DNA from: Streptomyces sp. TLI_235 | Lineage (GTDB): Bacteria > Actinomycetota > Actinomycetes > Streptomycetales > Streptomycetaceae | DNA length: 64,000 bases | Direction of reading: 5' to 3' | Assembly: GCA_002300355.1 (NCBI GenBank) | Contig: NSGV01000001.1 | Coordinates: 1,612,001-1,676,000, forward strand | Shown here: in pieces, positions 15,717 to 23,845 of the stretch | How positions within the stretch are numbered: the first letter of the stretch is position 1 | Layout of the letters: every line of letters begins with the position of its first letter | Notes under the pieces: model-generated | The model's input: the letters and a program-made list of their open reading frames with translations, nothing else | Told to the model about the DNA's origin: nothing | The model's database searches: none | Position numbers and translations under genes: made by a program

Positions 15717-16092
15717 CGGGGCCTCCGAAGGACGTGACCGGACAGGCGGTCATATGCCGTTCGCATGTGCGAAGGGCTTCTCGGATGCGGTGGACGCTAC
15801 CCAGCGTCCGCAGATGGTCACCCGAAGATGTGAAAAGCTGCCCGCCGGGACCGGCGCCTGTGCTCGAATGGGGAGGCTCCGTGTGCCCATCCGCTGACGG
15901 CCCGTCATGTACGGTTGTGGACAGGGCTCGTCCGCCTCCCTGCTGCCCGCCCGCGGGCGCGGTTGGGGTCACGCCACGACGGCCCGCACGACGCGCCCAC
16001 CCGCTGCGCGGGGGCATCCCTCCCCGTGGTCGCGTCGACCGTGGTGGTCCTCTCCCCACCCCTCGCGGGCCCGCGAAGGAGTCCGCTCCCCC
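15717..16092. other. Intergenic region without a gene
   Basis: This 376-base divergent spacer between the MHYT gene and the GH74 relic shows no supported gene. It holds a dyad TTCGCA-TG-TGCGAA at 15760-15773, about 45 bases before the MHYT start and a candidate operator, and a hairpin GGACGCT/AGCGTCC at 15792-15809. No CebR box was seen here, unlike upstream of the GH6 cellulase. Confidence 0.5.
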
Positions 16093-16323
16093 ATGCCCCC
16101 CGTCCTCTCCCATCCCCGGACGGTCGTCACGGCGCTGGCGGTGAGCTGCGGCCTGGCGGTGTCCTGGCTGTCCGGCCTGCACGGCACCGCAACCAAGGCC
16201 GCGACCGAGGCCACCGCCGACACCTACACCTGGAGCAACGCCCGGGTCGACGGCGGCGGTAGGGGCAGCAACACCAAACCCGCCACCTTCACCCTCAACG
16301 GCACCTCCTGCACCGTCAAATAG
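16093..16323 (+). pseudogene. Relic of a secreted GH74 xyloglucanase-CBM2, internal deletion
   Basis: A 76-codon intact frame made of three pieces: a Sec signal segment (VVTALAVSCGLAVSWLSGLHG); DTYTWSNARVDGGG, which matches the first strand of GH74 xyloglucanases (YTWKNVRIDGGG...); and then, directly, GSNTKPATFTLNGTSCTVK, the last strand of a CBM2 module (compare NPAPTAFTLNGAACTVS at the end of the GH6 cellulase at 39955). Nearly the whole catalytic domain, linker and CBM2 are missing and the join is in frame. A full protein would be roughly 900 residues. ATG 16093 has AAGGAG 11 bases upstream. Natural deletion or assembly collapse; a 76-residue secreted product cannot be catalytic. Confidence 0.7.
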
Positions 16324-16402
16324 GGGCCAGCTGAACAGGGGGCACCTGGGGTACACCTCTCACGTCGGGACAACCCCATCGTGCCCCTGCGCAGATCGCC
16401 TC

Positions 16403-17749
16403 CTACCGCCGGGTGAGGCGGATGCGGACGGGGCCGCGTGCCTCCAGGGTGATGGAATGGCCGAGCGGGACCTCGGTGTCCACCGCCTCGACCTCGAACT
16501 CCCGCAGTACCGAGGCGAGCGCCAGCACCGACTCCAGCATCGAGAAGTGCTGGCCTATGCAGGCCCGCGGCCCGCCGCCGAAGGGGAACCAGGCGTAGCG
16601 GTGCCGGGCGGCCTCCCGTTCCGGGGTGAAGCGCTCGGGGTCGAAGCGCTCCGGCTCCTCCCAGTGCCCGGGGTGACGGTGCGTCACGTACGGGGAGACC
16701 AGCACGTCCGCGCCGGCCGGGATCCGCACCCCGCCGATCTCGCAGTCGGCGACCGAGCGCCGGCCGATCACCGCGGCCGCCGGGTAGAGCCGCATCGCCT
16801 CCTTGAGCACGGCCGTGGTGTACGGCAGCGCGGCGAGGTCGTCGGCCTGCGGCGGGCGGTCGCCGAAGACGGCGAGCGCCTCCTCGCGGGCGCGCTTCTG
16901 CTCCGCGGGGTGCTTGCCGAGCAGGTGCAGAGCGAAGGCCAGGGACGTGGCGGTGGTCTCGTGGCCGGCCAGCAGGAAGATCAGGACCTGGTCGCGGAGT
17001 TCGGCCGGGTCGAGTCGTTCGCCGTCCTCGCCGCGGGCGGCGGCCAGCAGCCCGAGCAGGTCGTCGGAGTGCTGTCCGGCGCGCCGGGCGATGATGGCGT
17101 CGCAGACGGCGTACAGCTCGCGCTCGGCGGCCCGGGCCTCCCGGTTGCCGGGGGTGGGCCACTGCCGGGGGATGCGGACGGGCGCGAAGCCGCGGTCGCG
17201 GACGTACGCGCCGAGCACCGGGAAGGAGCTGCGGACGGCGCCGATCGCCTCCTCCACGTCGGTGCCGAAGAGGATCCGGGCGACGGCGCGCAGCGCGAAC
17301 CGGGACATCTCCTCGGCGGCGTCGACCACCCCGTCCGGGACGGCGGCCCAGCGTTCGGTCAGGGCTGCGGACTCCCGGGCGATCGCCTCGGCGTAGCCGT
17401 CCACCCTCCGTTTGGTGAACAGGGGTTGGACGAGCCTCCGTTGGCGCTGGTAGTCGGCGTCCTGGGCGGTGAGCAGGCCGTTGCCGAGGCTGAGCCGGAC
17501 CTCCTCGTACATGGTGTTGTCCTTGCGGAAGTCCGCCGCGCGGGTGGCCAGCACCTGCTGGGCGCCCTCTGGGGAGAACACCATCCAGAACTCGACGCGC
17601 AGGCCGGGCGGACCGGCGGTGAAGCGCACCACGTCGCCGTGCTCGCGGTGTGCGGCGAGGTAGGCGGCCAGCGGGTCGCGGGTCAGGTCGAGCATCGAGC
17701 CGATCAGTGGCATCCCGGTGGGGCCGGGTGTCCGGGTGGTGGCCTGCAC
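16403..17749 (-). CDS. Cytochrome P450
   Basis: A 448-residue P450. The oxygen-activation helix reads AGHETTATSLAFAL, the ExxR motif is KEAMRLYP, the PERF-like motif is PERFDPERF, and the heme loop FPFGGGPRACIGQHF puts the iron ligand at C397. The proximal region resembles class-II-like bacterial P450s (CYP102/CYP4-like) rather than typical streptomycete CYP105/107. It needs separate ferredoxin and reductase; none is adjacent. GTG 17749 is chosen because GGGGGAG lies just upstream; the frame extends to 17860 but the ATG at 17785 lacks a ribosome site. Substrate unknown. Confidence 0.88.
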   Translation of the reverse strand: MQATTRTPGPTGMPLIGSMLDLTRDPLAAYLAAHREHGDVVRFTAGPPGLRVEFWMVFSPEGAQQVLATRAADFRKDNTMYEEVRLSLGNGLLTAQDADYQRQRRLVQPLFTKRRVDGYAEAIARESAALTERWAAVPDGVVDAAEEMSRFALRAVARILFGTDVEEAIGAVRSSFPVLGAYVRDRGFAPVRIPRQWPTPGNREARAAERELYAVCDAIIARRAGQHSDDLLGLLAAARGEDGERLDPAELRDQVLIFLLAGHETTATSLAFALHLLGKHPAEQKRAREEALAVFGDRPPQADDLAALPYTTAVLKEAMRLYPAAAVIGRRSVADCEIGGVRIPAGADVLVSPYVTHRHPGHWEEPERFDPERFTPEREAARHRYAWFPFGGGPRACIGQHFSMLESVLALASVLREFEVEAVDTEVPLGHSITLEARGPVRIRLTRR

Positions 17750-17812
17750 AGTCTCCCCCTCTGGGTGAATCTCTCCTGTACACATACTGACTGAGTGGCC
17801 GTCAGGAGAGTA

Positions 17813-17855
17813 GGGCGTGTGTGCGGATCGCCCGGAACGGTCCGCACACACGCCC
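17813..17855 (-). terminator. Terminator of the RNA-ligase gene
   Basis: GGGCGTGTGTGCGGA and its exact 15-base complement, separated by 13 bases. It begins 11 bases after the ligase stop on the minus strand. Confidence 0.75.
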
Positions 17856-17866
17856 GCCACTGGGTG

Positions 17867-18934
17867 CTACTCGTACTCGGTGCCGCCCTTGCGGGTGAGG
17901 TAGGCGCCGCCGACCGCCTTGGCGATCGCCCGGCCTCCGGTGACCGGGCTGTACCGCTCGGCCTGCGGCCGGACGACGACGCCCTCGCGGATGTGCAGCC
18001 CCTGGCCGGAGACGGTCTCCCGGCCCTCGGCGAGTTCCAGCACCACCGCCTGGTCGTACGGGCCGCGCCACAGCTCGGGCACCACGGGCAGTTCGCCGTC
18101 GAGCACCTCGGCGGCGTCCAGCCAGCGCAGTTGCCCGTCGACGACGGCGGAGACGTCGAAGACGGCGTAGCCGGGCAGCTCGGTGCGGCCGGAGGCGCCG
18201 TAGGTGAGGTCCTGCACGCCGGCGCCGAAGACCTCGCCGAAGACGCCGACCCGGCTGGCGCCGATCCGCTCGGCGAGGGCCGCGGCCGCCTCGGGGACGC
18301 CGTGCGCCCGCACGGCCCGCCAGTAGAGGTTGGTGCCGTCCTCCTTGAGCGCGAGCCCCTGCGCGCCGATGCCCTTGGAGGAGACCTGCACCTCGCCGGA
18401 CTCGGCGTGGTAGGTGACCAGGCAGCAGCTGCCGTGCACCTTCTCGGTGACGACGACGGGCTCGCCGGGCTCGAAGACGGTCGGGAACCGCTTGAGGTTC
18501 TCGATGTCCACCCAGGGCAGCAGGTCGGGGGCGTGCTCGACGTCGCCGTTCATGTGGGTGGGGATCGGCGGCCGCCACTTGGTGATGCCGAGCAGGTCCG
18601 CGAAGTCCTCGCCGCTGTCGGCGGCCGCGGCCAGGTCGACGCCGTCCAGCACGCCCGGGCGGCAGACGATGCCCTGCGAGAGCTCGCCGCGCAGCCGGAC
18701 GGCCTTGACCCGGTCGGCGTTGGAGCCGGCGAGGCGGCCGGTCAGGCCCAGCTCGTCGATCAGCGCGGCGGGCAGCACGGCCTGCTCGGGGATGTACACG
18801 GCGCTCTCGCCGGTGCGGTACGCGCCCTTGGCGACCACCGCCCGGTAGAGGCCGACCTGCGCCAGTTCCAGGGCGTCGGCGTTCGGGTGCTCCAGGATGG
18901 TCAGCCGTTCCGCGGTGACGCGCAGTGTGGACAT
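17867..18934 (-). CDS. RNA ligase, DRB0094 (Rnl5-like) family
   Basis: A 355-residue protein. The N-terminal OB-fold-like part (MSTLRVTAERLTILEHPNAD...GAYRTGESAVYIPEQAVLP...GELSQGIVCRP) is followed by a nucleotidyltransferase domain. Motif I is TEKVHGSC with the AMP-accepting lysine at K165; VFGEVFG is motif III-like; and EGVVVRP is motif IV. This order, with an N-terminal OB domain, is that of Deinococcus DraRnl, which seals nicks with a 3'-OH RNA end and a 5'-phosphate using ATP. ATG 18934 with GGGGGAGAG upstream. It stands alone, next to P450 and modA, with no visible RNA-repair partner. Confidence 0.85.
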   Translation of the reverse strand: MSTLRVTAERLTILEHPNADALELAQVGLYRAVVAKGAYRTGESAVYIPEQAVLPAALIDELGLTGRLAGSNADRVKAVRLRGELSQGIVCRPGVLDGVDLAAAADSGEDFADLLGITKWRPPIPTHMNGDVEHAPDLLPWVDIENLKRFPTVFEPGEPVVVTEKVHGSCCLVTYHAESGEVQVSSKGIGAQGLALKEDGTNLYWRAVRAHGVPEAAAALAERIGASRVGVFGEVFGAGVQDLTYGASGRTELPGYAVFDVSAVVDGQLRWLDAAEVLDGELPVVPELWRGPYDQAVVLELAEGRETVSGQGLHIREGVVVRPQAERYSPVTGGRAIAKAVGGAYLTRKGGTEYE

Positions 18935-19017
18935 CGGTGTCTCTCCCCCGTTCGACGATGAGGTGGACCACTCTGGCGGGAGGCCCGACGGCAGAGCCAG
19001 GGGTTTTCCGCCCGGGG

Positions 19018-19088
19018 CATCGCACATGCCAGCCCCCGGGCGTCCGCATGCTGGCCTGTGCGATGAAACAGAGGACGTAAGGCCAGCA
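19018..19088. promoter_or_regulatory. Overlapping inverted repeats upstream of modA
   Basis: CATCGCACATGCCAG (19018-19032) pairs with CTGGCCTGTGCGATG (19051-19065) at 14 of 15 positions. TGCTGGCCT (19049-19057) pairs perfectly with AGGCCAGCA (19080-19088). The two stems share bases 19051-19057, so they exclude each other. A -10-like TATGAT follows at about 19099, so they may be DNA operator arms rather than RNA. No obvious ModE box or Moco riboswitch was recognised. Confidence 0.5.
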
Positions 19089-19159
19089 CCTACGACAGTA
19101 TGATCGCGTCGTTACCGCACCTCCGCGCCTCCCTGCGGCGCGGCAGAAGGGGAACCCCC

Positions 19160-19984
19160 ATGAGCACCGTCAGACGCCGTTCCGCCGTCGCCGCCCTCGC
19201 CGCGGTCGCCCTCGCCGCCGGCCTCACCGCCTGCGGCAGCAGCGGCGGTTCGAGCAGCAACGCCGCGCCGACGTCCTCCGCCTCGGCCGGGGCCTCGTCC
19301 TCGGCCGCGAAGGTGACCGGCAACCTCACCGTCTTCGCCGCCGCCTCGCTGAAGGAGACCTTCACCGACCTGGGCAAGAAGTTCGAGGCCGCCAACCCCG
19401 GGGTGAAGGTCACCTTCAACTTCGGCGGCAGCTCGGCGCTCGCCCAGAGCATCCTCTCCGGCGCGCCCGCGGACGTCTTCGCCGCCGCCAGCCCGGCCAC
19501 CATGAAGACCGTCACCGACGCCAAGGCCGCCGGTGGCGAGCCCAAGGTGTTCGTGAAGAACACCCTGGAGATCGCCGTCCCCAAGGGCAACCCCAAGCAC
19601 ATCGCCGGCCTGAAGGACCTCACCGGGGTCAAGGTCGCGCTGTGCGCCAAGGAGGTGCCCTGCGGCGCCGCCGCCCTGAAGGCCCTTCAGGCGGGCGGGG
19701 TGAACATCACCCCGGTCACCCTGGAGCAGGACGTCAAGGGCGCTCTCACCAAGGTCGAGCTCGGCGAGGTCGACGCCTCGCTCGTGTACAAGACCGATGT
19801 GAAGGCCGATGCTGCGAAGATCGACGGCGTGGAGTTCCCCGAGGCCGCGAAGGCCGTGAACGACTACCCGATCGCCGCGCTCGCCAAGGCCCCCAACGCC
19901 GCGGCCGCCGCCGCGTTCGTGGCGTACATCCAGTCGGCCGAGGCCACCCGGGCCCTCACCGCCGCGGGCTTCCAGACCCCGTGA
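19160..19984 (+). CDS. modA: Molybdate-binding lipoprotein ModA
   Basis: A 274-residue periplasmic-type binding protein with a lipobox (LAAGLTACGS), so it is membrane-anchored outside the cell. The mature part starts VTGNLTVFAAASLKETFTDLGKKFEAANPGVKVTFNFGGSSALAQSILSGAPADVFAAAS, the canonical ModA oxyanion-binding fold (the serines in AAASL and GGSSAL contact molybdate), and later GEVDASLVYKTDV. ATG 19160 with AAGGGG upstream. First gene of modABC; its TGA overlaps the GTG of modB. Confidence 0.95.
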   Translation: MSTVRRRSAVAALAAVALAAGLTACGSSGGSSSNAAPTSSASAGASSSAAKVTGNLTVFAAASLKETFTDLGKKFEAANPGVKVTFNFGGSSALAQSILSGAPADVFAAASPATMKTVTDAKAAGGEPKVFVKNTLEIAVPKGNPKHIAGLKDLTGVKVALCAKEVPCGAAALKALQAGGVNITPVTLEQDVKGALTKVELGEVDASLVYKTDVKADAAKIDGVEFPEAAKAVNDYPIAALAKAPNAAAAAAFVAYIQSAEATRALTAAGFQTP

Positions 19985-20805
19985 CGCCCGTTCCGGCCGA
20001 GACCCGCCGCCGCGCCCGACGCGGCGGCGGGCAGGTGCCGTACGCCCTGCTCCTGCCGGCCCTGCTGGGGCTGGCGTTCCTCGTCCTGCCGCTGGTCGGG
20101 CTGCTGGTCCGCGCTCCGTGGAGCGCGCTGCCCGAGCAGCTCGCCAGCCCCGAGGTCTGGCAGGCGCTCAAGCTCTCACTGATCTGCGCGACGGCGGCCA
20201 CGGGGGTGTCGCTGGTGCTCGGAGTGCCGCTGGCCTGGCTGCTCGCCCGAACCGAGCTGCCGGGCCGGCGGCTGGTGCGTGCCCTGGTCACGCTGCCGCT
20301 GGTGCTGCCGCCGGTGGTCGGCGGCGTCGCCCTGCTGCTCGTGCTCGGCCGCAACGGCATCGTCGGCCGCTGGCTGGACTCCGCCTTCGGCCTCACCCTG
20401 CCCTTCACCACCCCCGGCGTGGTCATCGCCGAGGCCTTCGTCGCCATGCCCTTCCTGGTGATCAGCGTGGAGGGCGCGCTGCGCGCCGCCGACCCCCGCT
20501 ACGAGGAGGCCGCGGCCACCCTCGGGGCCTCCCGGCTGACCGCCTTCCGCCGGGTCACCCTGCCGCTGATCGCCCCCGGCATCGGGGCCGGCGCTGTGCT
20601 CGCCTGGGCGCGGGCACTCGGCGAGTTCGGTGCCACCATCACCTTCGCCGGCAACTTCCCGGGCCGTACCCAGACCATGCCGCTCGCCGTCTACCTGGCG
20701 ATGGAGTCCGAACCGGAGGCGGCGATCGCGCTCAGCCTGGTGCTGCTCGCGGTGTCGATCGCCGTCCTGGCGGGCCTGCGGGAGCGCTGGATGTCGACCC
20801 CGTGA
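19981..20805 (+). CDS. modB: Molybdate ABC transporter permease ModB
   Basis: A 274-residue permease with about six transmembrane helices and the EAA loop EEAAATLGASRLTAFRRVTLPLIAPGIGAG. The downstream ALGEFGATITFAGNFPGRTQTMPLAVYLAME is diagnostic of ModB. GTG 19981 overlaps the modA stop. Confidence 0.95.
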   Translation: MTPVPAETRRRARRGGGQVPYALLLPALLGLAFLVLPLVGLLVRAPWSALPEQLASPEVWQALKLSLICATAATGVSLVLGVPLAWLLARTELPGRRLVRALVTLPLVLPPVVGGVALLLVLGRNGIVGRWLDSAFGLTLPFTTPGVVIAEAFVAMPFLVISVEGALRAADPRYEEAAATLGASRLTAFRRVTLPLIAPGIGAGAVLAWARALGEFGATITFAGNFPGRTQTMPLAVYLAMESEPEAAIALSLVLLAVSIAVLAGLRERWMSTP

Positions 20806-20824
20806 TCCACCCCCGGAGCCCCCG

Positions 20825-21886
20825 ATGACCCCGCCCGCCCTGGAAGCCCGGCTGCGGGTCGAGCGCGCCGCGTTCTCGCTCGACCTGACGCTCACCGCCG
20901 CCCCCGGCGAGGTGCTCGCCCTGCTCGGGCCGAACGGCGCCGGCAAGTCCACGGCGCTGCGCGCCCTGGCCGGGCTGCTGCCGCTCACCGACGGTCGGCT
21001 CGCCCTCGACGGCACCGTGCTGGAGGACCCGGCCGCCGGCCTGCACACCCCCGCAGAGGAACGCCCGGTCGGCGTGGTGTTCCAGGACTACCTGCTCTTT
21101 CCGCACCTCGGCGCGCTCGACAACATCGCCTTCGGGCTGCGCTGCCGGGGCCTGCGCAAGGCCGCCGCCCGGGAGGCCGCCCGGCCCTGGCTGGAGCGGA
21201 TGGGCCTGGCCGAGCACGCCGCCAGCCGGCCCCGCAGCCTCTCCGGCGGGCAGGCCCAGCGGGTGGCGCTGGCCCGCGCGCTCGCCGTCCGGCCCAGACT
21301 GCTGCTGCTCGACGAGCCGTTGGCCGCCCTCGACGCCCGGACCCGGCTCGACGTGCGGGCCCAGCTGCGCCGGCACCTGGCGGAGTTCGAGGCGGTGGCG
21401 GTGCTGGTCACGCACGACCCGCTGGACGCCATGGTGCTCGCCGACCGGCTGGTGGTGATCGAGGACGGCCACGAGGTGCAGTCCGGCGCGCCCTCCGACA
21501 TCGCCCGGCATCCGCGCACCGACTACGTCGCCCGCCTGGTCGGCCTCAACCTCTACCGCGGCACCGCCGACGGCCTCACCGTCACCCTGCCGGACGGCAC
21601 CGCCCTCACCACCTCCGAGAGCCTGACCGGCCCGGCCTTCGTGGCGTTCCCGCCGGCCGCCGTCACCCTGCACCGCGGCCGGCCCGACTCCAGCGCCCGC
21701 AACGCCTGGCCGCTCACCGTCGCCGGCCTCGACCTGCACGGCGACCAGATCCGGGTCGACCTCACCGGCGTGCTCCCGCTCGCCGCCGACCTCACCCCCA
21801 CGGCCGCGGCCGACCTCGATCTGGCCCCCGGCGCCGAGGTCTGGGCCGCCGTCAAGGCCGCCCAGACCCACGCCTACCCGGCCTGA
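20825..21886 (+). CDS. modC: Molybdate ABC transporter ATPase ModC
   Basis: A 353-residue ATPase. Walker A GPNGAGKST, Q-loop VFQDYLLFPHLGALDNIAFGL, signature LSGGQAQRVALARALA, Walker B LLLLDEPLAALD and H-loop VTHDPLDA. The C-terminal 120 residues include a MOP/TOBE-like segment (WPLTVAGLDLHGDQIRVDL...PGAEVWAAVKAAQTHAYPA) that binds oxyanion in ModC proteins. It follows modB by 19 bases. Drives molybdate uptake for molybdenum-cofactor enzymes. Confidence 0.93.
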   Translation: MTPPALEARLRVERAAFSLDLTLTAAPGEVLALLGPNGAGKSTALRALAGLLPLTDGRLALDGTVLEDPAAGLHTPAEERPVGVVFQDYLLFPHLGALDNIAFGLRCRGLRKAAAREAARPWLERMGLAEHAASRPRSLSGGQAQRVALARALAVRPRLLLLDEPLAALDARTRLDVRAQLRRHLAEFEAVAVLVTHDPLDAMVLADRLVVIEDGHEVQSGAPSDIARHPRTDYVARLVGLNLYRGTADGLTVTLPDGTALTTSESLTGPAFVAFPPAAVTLHRGRPDSSARNAWPLTVAGLDLHGDQIRVDLTGVLPLAADLTPTAAADLDLAPGAEVWAAVKAAQTHAYPA

Positions 21887-21910
21887 CCGCCCTCCGGCCC
21901 CGACGGTCCG

Positions 21911-22558
21911 TCAGGACGGCCGGACGAAGCCCGATTCGTAGGCGGTGACCACGGCCTGGGTCCGGTCACGGGCACCGAGCTTGGCCAGGACACTGCTCAC
22001 GTGCGTCTTGACGGTCTGGACGCCGAGCACCAGGTCGGCGGCGATCTCCGCATTCGACAGCCCGCGGGCCATCAGGCGCAGCACCTCGGCCTCCCGCTCG
22101 GTGAGACGGGCCCGGGCCACCGCCTCGGCGGCGGGCCGGCCGGCGCGCGCGGCCGCCAGTCGGCGGATGGCCGCCGGGAAGAGCAGGGACTCCCCGGCGG
22201 CGGCCAGCCGGACGGCGTGCACGATCTCGGCCGGCCGGGAGCGCTTGAGCAGGAAGCCGTCGGCGCCGGCCCGCAGCGCCTCGTACACGTAGTCGTCGTT
22301 CTCGAACGTGGTGAGGACGAGGATGCGCGGCGGCCGGTCCGCGTCCCGGAGGATCGCGCGGGTCGCGGTCAGCCCGTCCACCTCGGGCATCCGCACGTCC
22401 ATCAGGACCACGTCGGGGCGCAGCGAGCGGACCAGGCCGAGTGCGGCGGCGCCGTCCCCGGCCTCCCCCACCACCCGGAGGCCGTCCTGGGCCTCCAGGA
22501 CGGCCCGCAGACCCGTCCGGACGAGTTCCTCGTCGTCCACCAGCAGGATGTCGATCAT
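21911..22558 (-). CDS. NarL/LuxR-type response regulator
   Basis: A 215-residue regulator. The receiver has acidic DDEE near residues 7-10, phospho-acceptor D in VVLMDVRMPEVDG and K in LLKRSRP. The C-terminal LuxR helix-turn-helix reads LTEREAEVLRLMARGLSNAEIAADLVLGVQTVKTHVSSVLAKLGARDRTQAV. ATG overlaps the kinase stop by 4 bases. It probably controls the divergent ABC exporter operon through the dyads at 23750-23795. Confidence 0.93.
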   Translation of the reverse strand: MIDILLVDDEELVRTGLRAVLEAQDGLRVVGEAGDGAAALGLVRSLRPDVVLMDVRMPEVDGLTATRAILRDADRPPRILVLTTFENDDYVYEALRAGADGFLLKRSRPAEIVHAVRLAAAGESLLFPAAIRRLAAARAGRPAAEAVARARLTEREAEVLRLMARGLSNAEIAADLVLGVQTVKTHVSSVLAKLGARDRTQAVVTAYESGFVRPS

Positions 22559-23718
22559 TCGCCCAACCGTAGCGGCAGACGGACCGTCAGCACCCAGTCA
22601 CCGTCCTCGCGCCCGGCCCCGGCCTCGCCGCCGAGCAGCGCGGCACGTTCGCGGATGCCCCGCAGGCCGCGGCCGCCCCCGGCCGGCCGGGCGGCCGGCG
22701 CACCGGCCACCAGGGCGGTGGCGCACCGGAGTTCGAGCCGGCCGCCGTCGATCACGGCACGCACCCGGATCGGCGCGCAGGGTGCGTGCTTGAGGGCGTT
22801 GGTGACGCCCTCCTGGACGATCCGGTAGGCCTCGCGGGAGAGCAGCCGGGGCAGCCGGGCGGCCACCGCCGGGTCGATCGACGCCTCGACCGGGCTGCCG
22901 GCCGCCCGCGCGGCCTCGAACAGAGCGGGCACCCGGTCGAGGCCGGGCTGCTCGGCGGCCGGCCCGTCCGGGGCCTCCCGCAGCAGGACGAGCATCCGCT
23001 CCAGGTCCTCCATGGCCCGCCGCCCGGCGGTCTCGATCGCCTCCAGCGCCTTCTCCCGGAAGGCCTGATCGGCGACCTCGCGGGCGGCGCCCGCCTGCAG
23101 CACGGTGACGGTGAGGGCGTGTCCGATCGAGTCGTGGAGCTCCCGGGCGAGCCGGTTGCGTTCCAGCAGGCGTTCGGCGCGCAGTTCGGCGGCGGCCAGG
23201 CGGTCGGCCAGCGACGGGCCGAGAAGCCTTACGGCCAGGGCGAGTTGGATCCGCCCGGCGAGCACCACCAGCCACAGCAGGGCGAAGGGGACCACCGGCG
23301 CCAGGAGCGGCCCGTACGGCGGGGCGGCCAGCAGGTCGGCGCCCAGGTCCAACGCGCGGACGGTCGCGAGGCCGACCGCGAAGCCCAGCCCGACCCGGGC
23401 GACCAGCCACAGCGCCGTGCGACCGCGGTCGGCCCAACCCGCCGACGGGGCGTCGCCGATGGCCTCCTCCCGGTCGGGCACCAGCAGCAGCCGGGCCTGC
23501 ACCCCCTCCGCCCGCCGGGTGGCCGGCAGCAGCGCGACGAGGCCGAGCAGCGCGGCGTCCAGGACGGCGCTGACGGCCACCACCTCCGGCAGCGGCCGAC
23601 CGGACTCGGTGCCCGGGTAGACGAGCAGGACGACGGCGACGAACACCGTGCCGATCAGCAGGTGCAGCCAGCGCGCATAGGTGGCGGCCCGGAACAGCGG
23701 GGCGAGGATACGGGGCAC
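22555..23718 (-). CDS. Sensor histidine kinase (HisKA_3/NarX-DesK type)
   Basis: A 387-residue kinase. The N-terminal half has about five to six membrane helices. The dimerisation/phospho-acceptor segment is RNRLARELHDSIGHALTVTVLQAGAA, and the ATPase has VTNALKHAPCAPIRV with the terminal GGGRGLRGIRERAALLGG. GTG 23718 has GGGAGG 9 bases upstream. Pairs with the response regulator; the gene pair is divergent from an ABC exporter, the usual arrangement of small antibiotic- or lipid-stress systems. Confidence 0.92.
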   Translation of the reverse strand: MPRILAPLFRAATYARWLHLLIGTVFVAVVLLVYPGTESGRPLPEVVAVSAVLDAALLGLVALLPATRRAEGVQARLLLVPDREEAIGDAPSAGWADRGRTALWLVARVGLGFAVGLATVRALDLGADLLAAPPYGPLLAPVVPFALLWLVVLAGRIQLALAVRLLGPSLADRLAAAELRAERLLERNRLARELHDSIGHALTVTVLQAGAAREVADQAFREKALEAIETAGRRAMEDLERMLVLLREAPDGPAAEQPGLDRVPALFEAARAAGSPVEASIDPAVAARLPRLLSREAYRIVQEGVTNALKHAPCAPIRVRAVIDGGRLELRCATALVAGAPAARPAGGGRGLRGIRERAALLGGEAGAGREDGDWVLTVRLPLRLGE

Positions 23719-23749
23719 TGCGCCATCCTCCCAGGTGGGCGCGGTGCGG

Positions 23750-23795
23750 CACCTCCCTCCCGGGAGGGAGACTGTCCACTCCCCGGCGGGAGGTG
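23750..23795. promoter_or_regulatory. Nested inverted repeats in the kinase/ABC divergent promoter
   Basis: A perfect 18-base palindrome CTCCCTCCCGGGAGGGAG (23753-23770) overlaps the outer pair CACCTCCC (23750-23757) and GGGAGGTG (23788-23795). In the 127-base spacer between two divergent operons this is a good candidate binding site for the LuxR-type regulator encoded next to it. Confidence 0.6.
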
Positions 23796-23845
23796 CAGCG
23801 GCCGCGAGCACGGTTGGCTGGAGGCATCGACCAGGGGAGGTATCG

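Noticed and set aside
11791-16356. 1521-codon minus-strand frame through the conservon
   Set aside because: Only the last 136 codons (cvnB) are coding; the rest is an Arg/Pro-rich shadow of cvnA and the MHYT gene.
16403-17749. P450 as part of the conservon (some conservons carry CYP154/CYP157 genes)
   Set aside because: A GH74 relic and its promoter lie between, the genes are not contiguous, and the P450 has the normal ExxR motif rather than a CYP157-like one.
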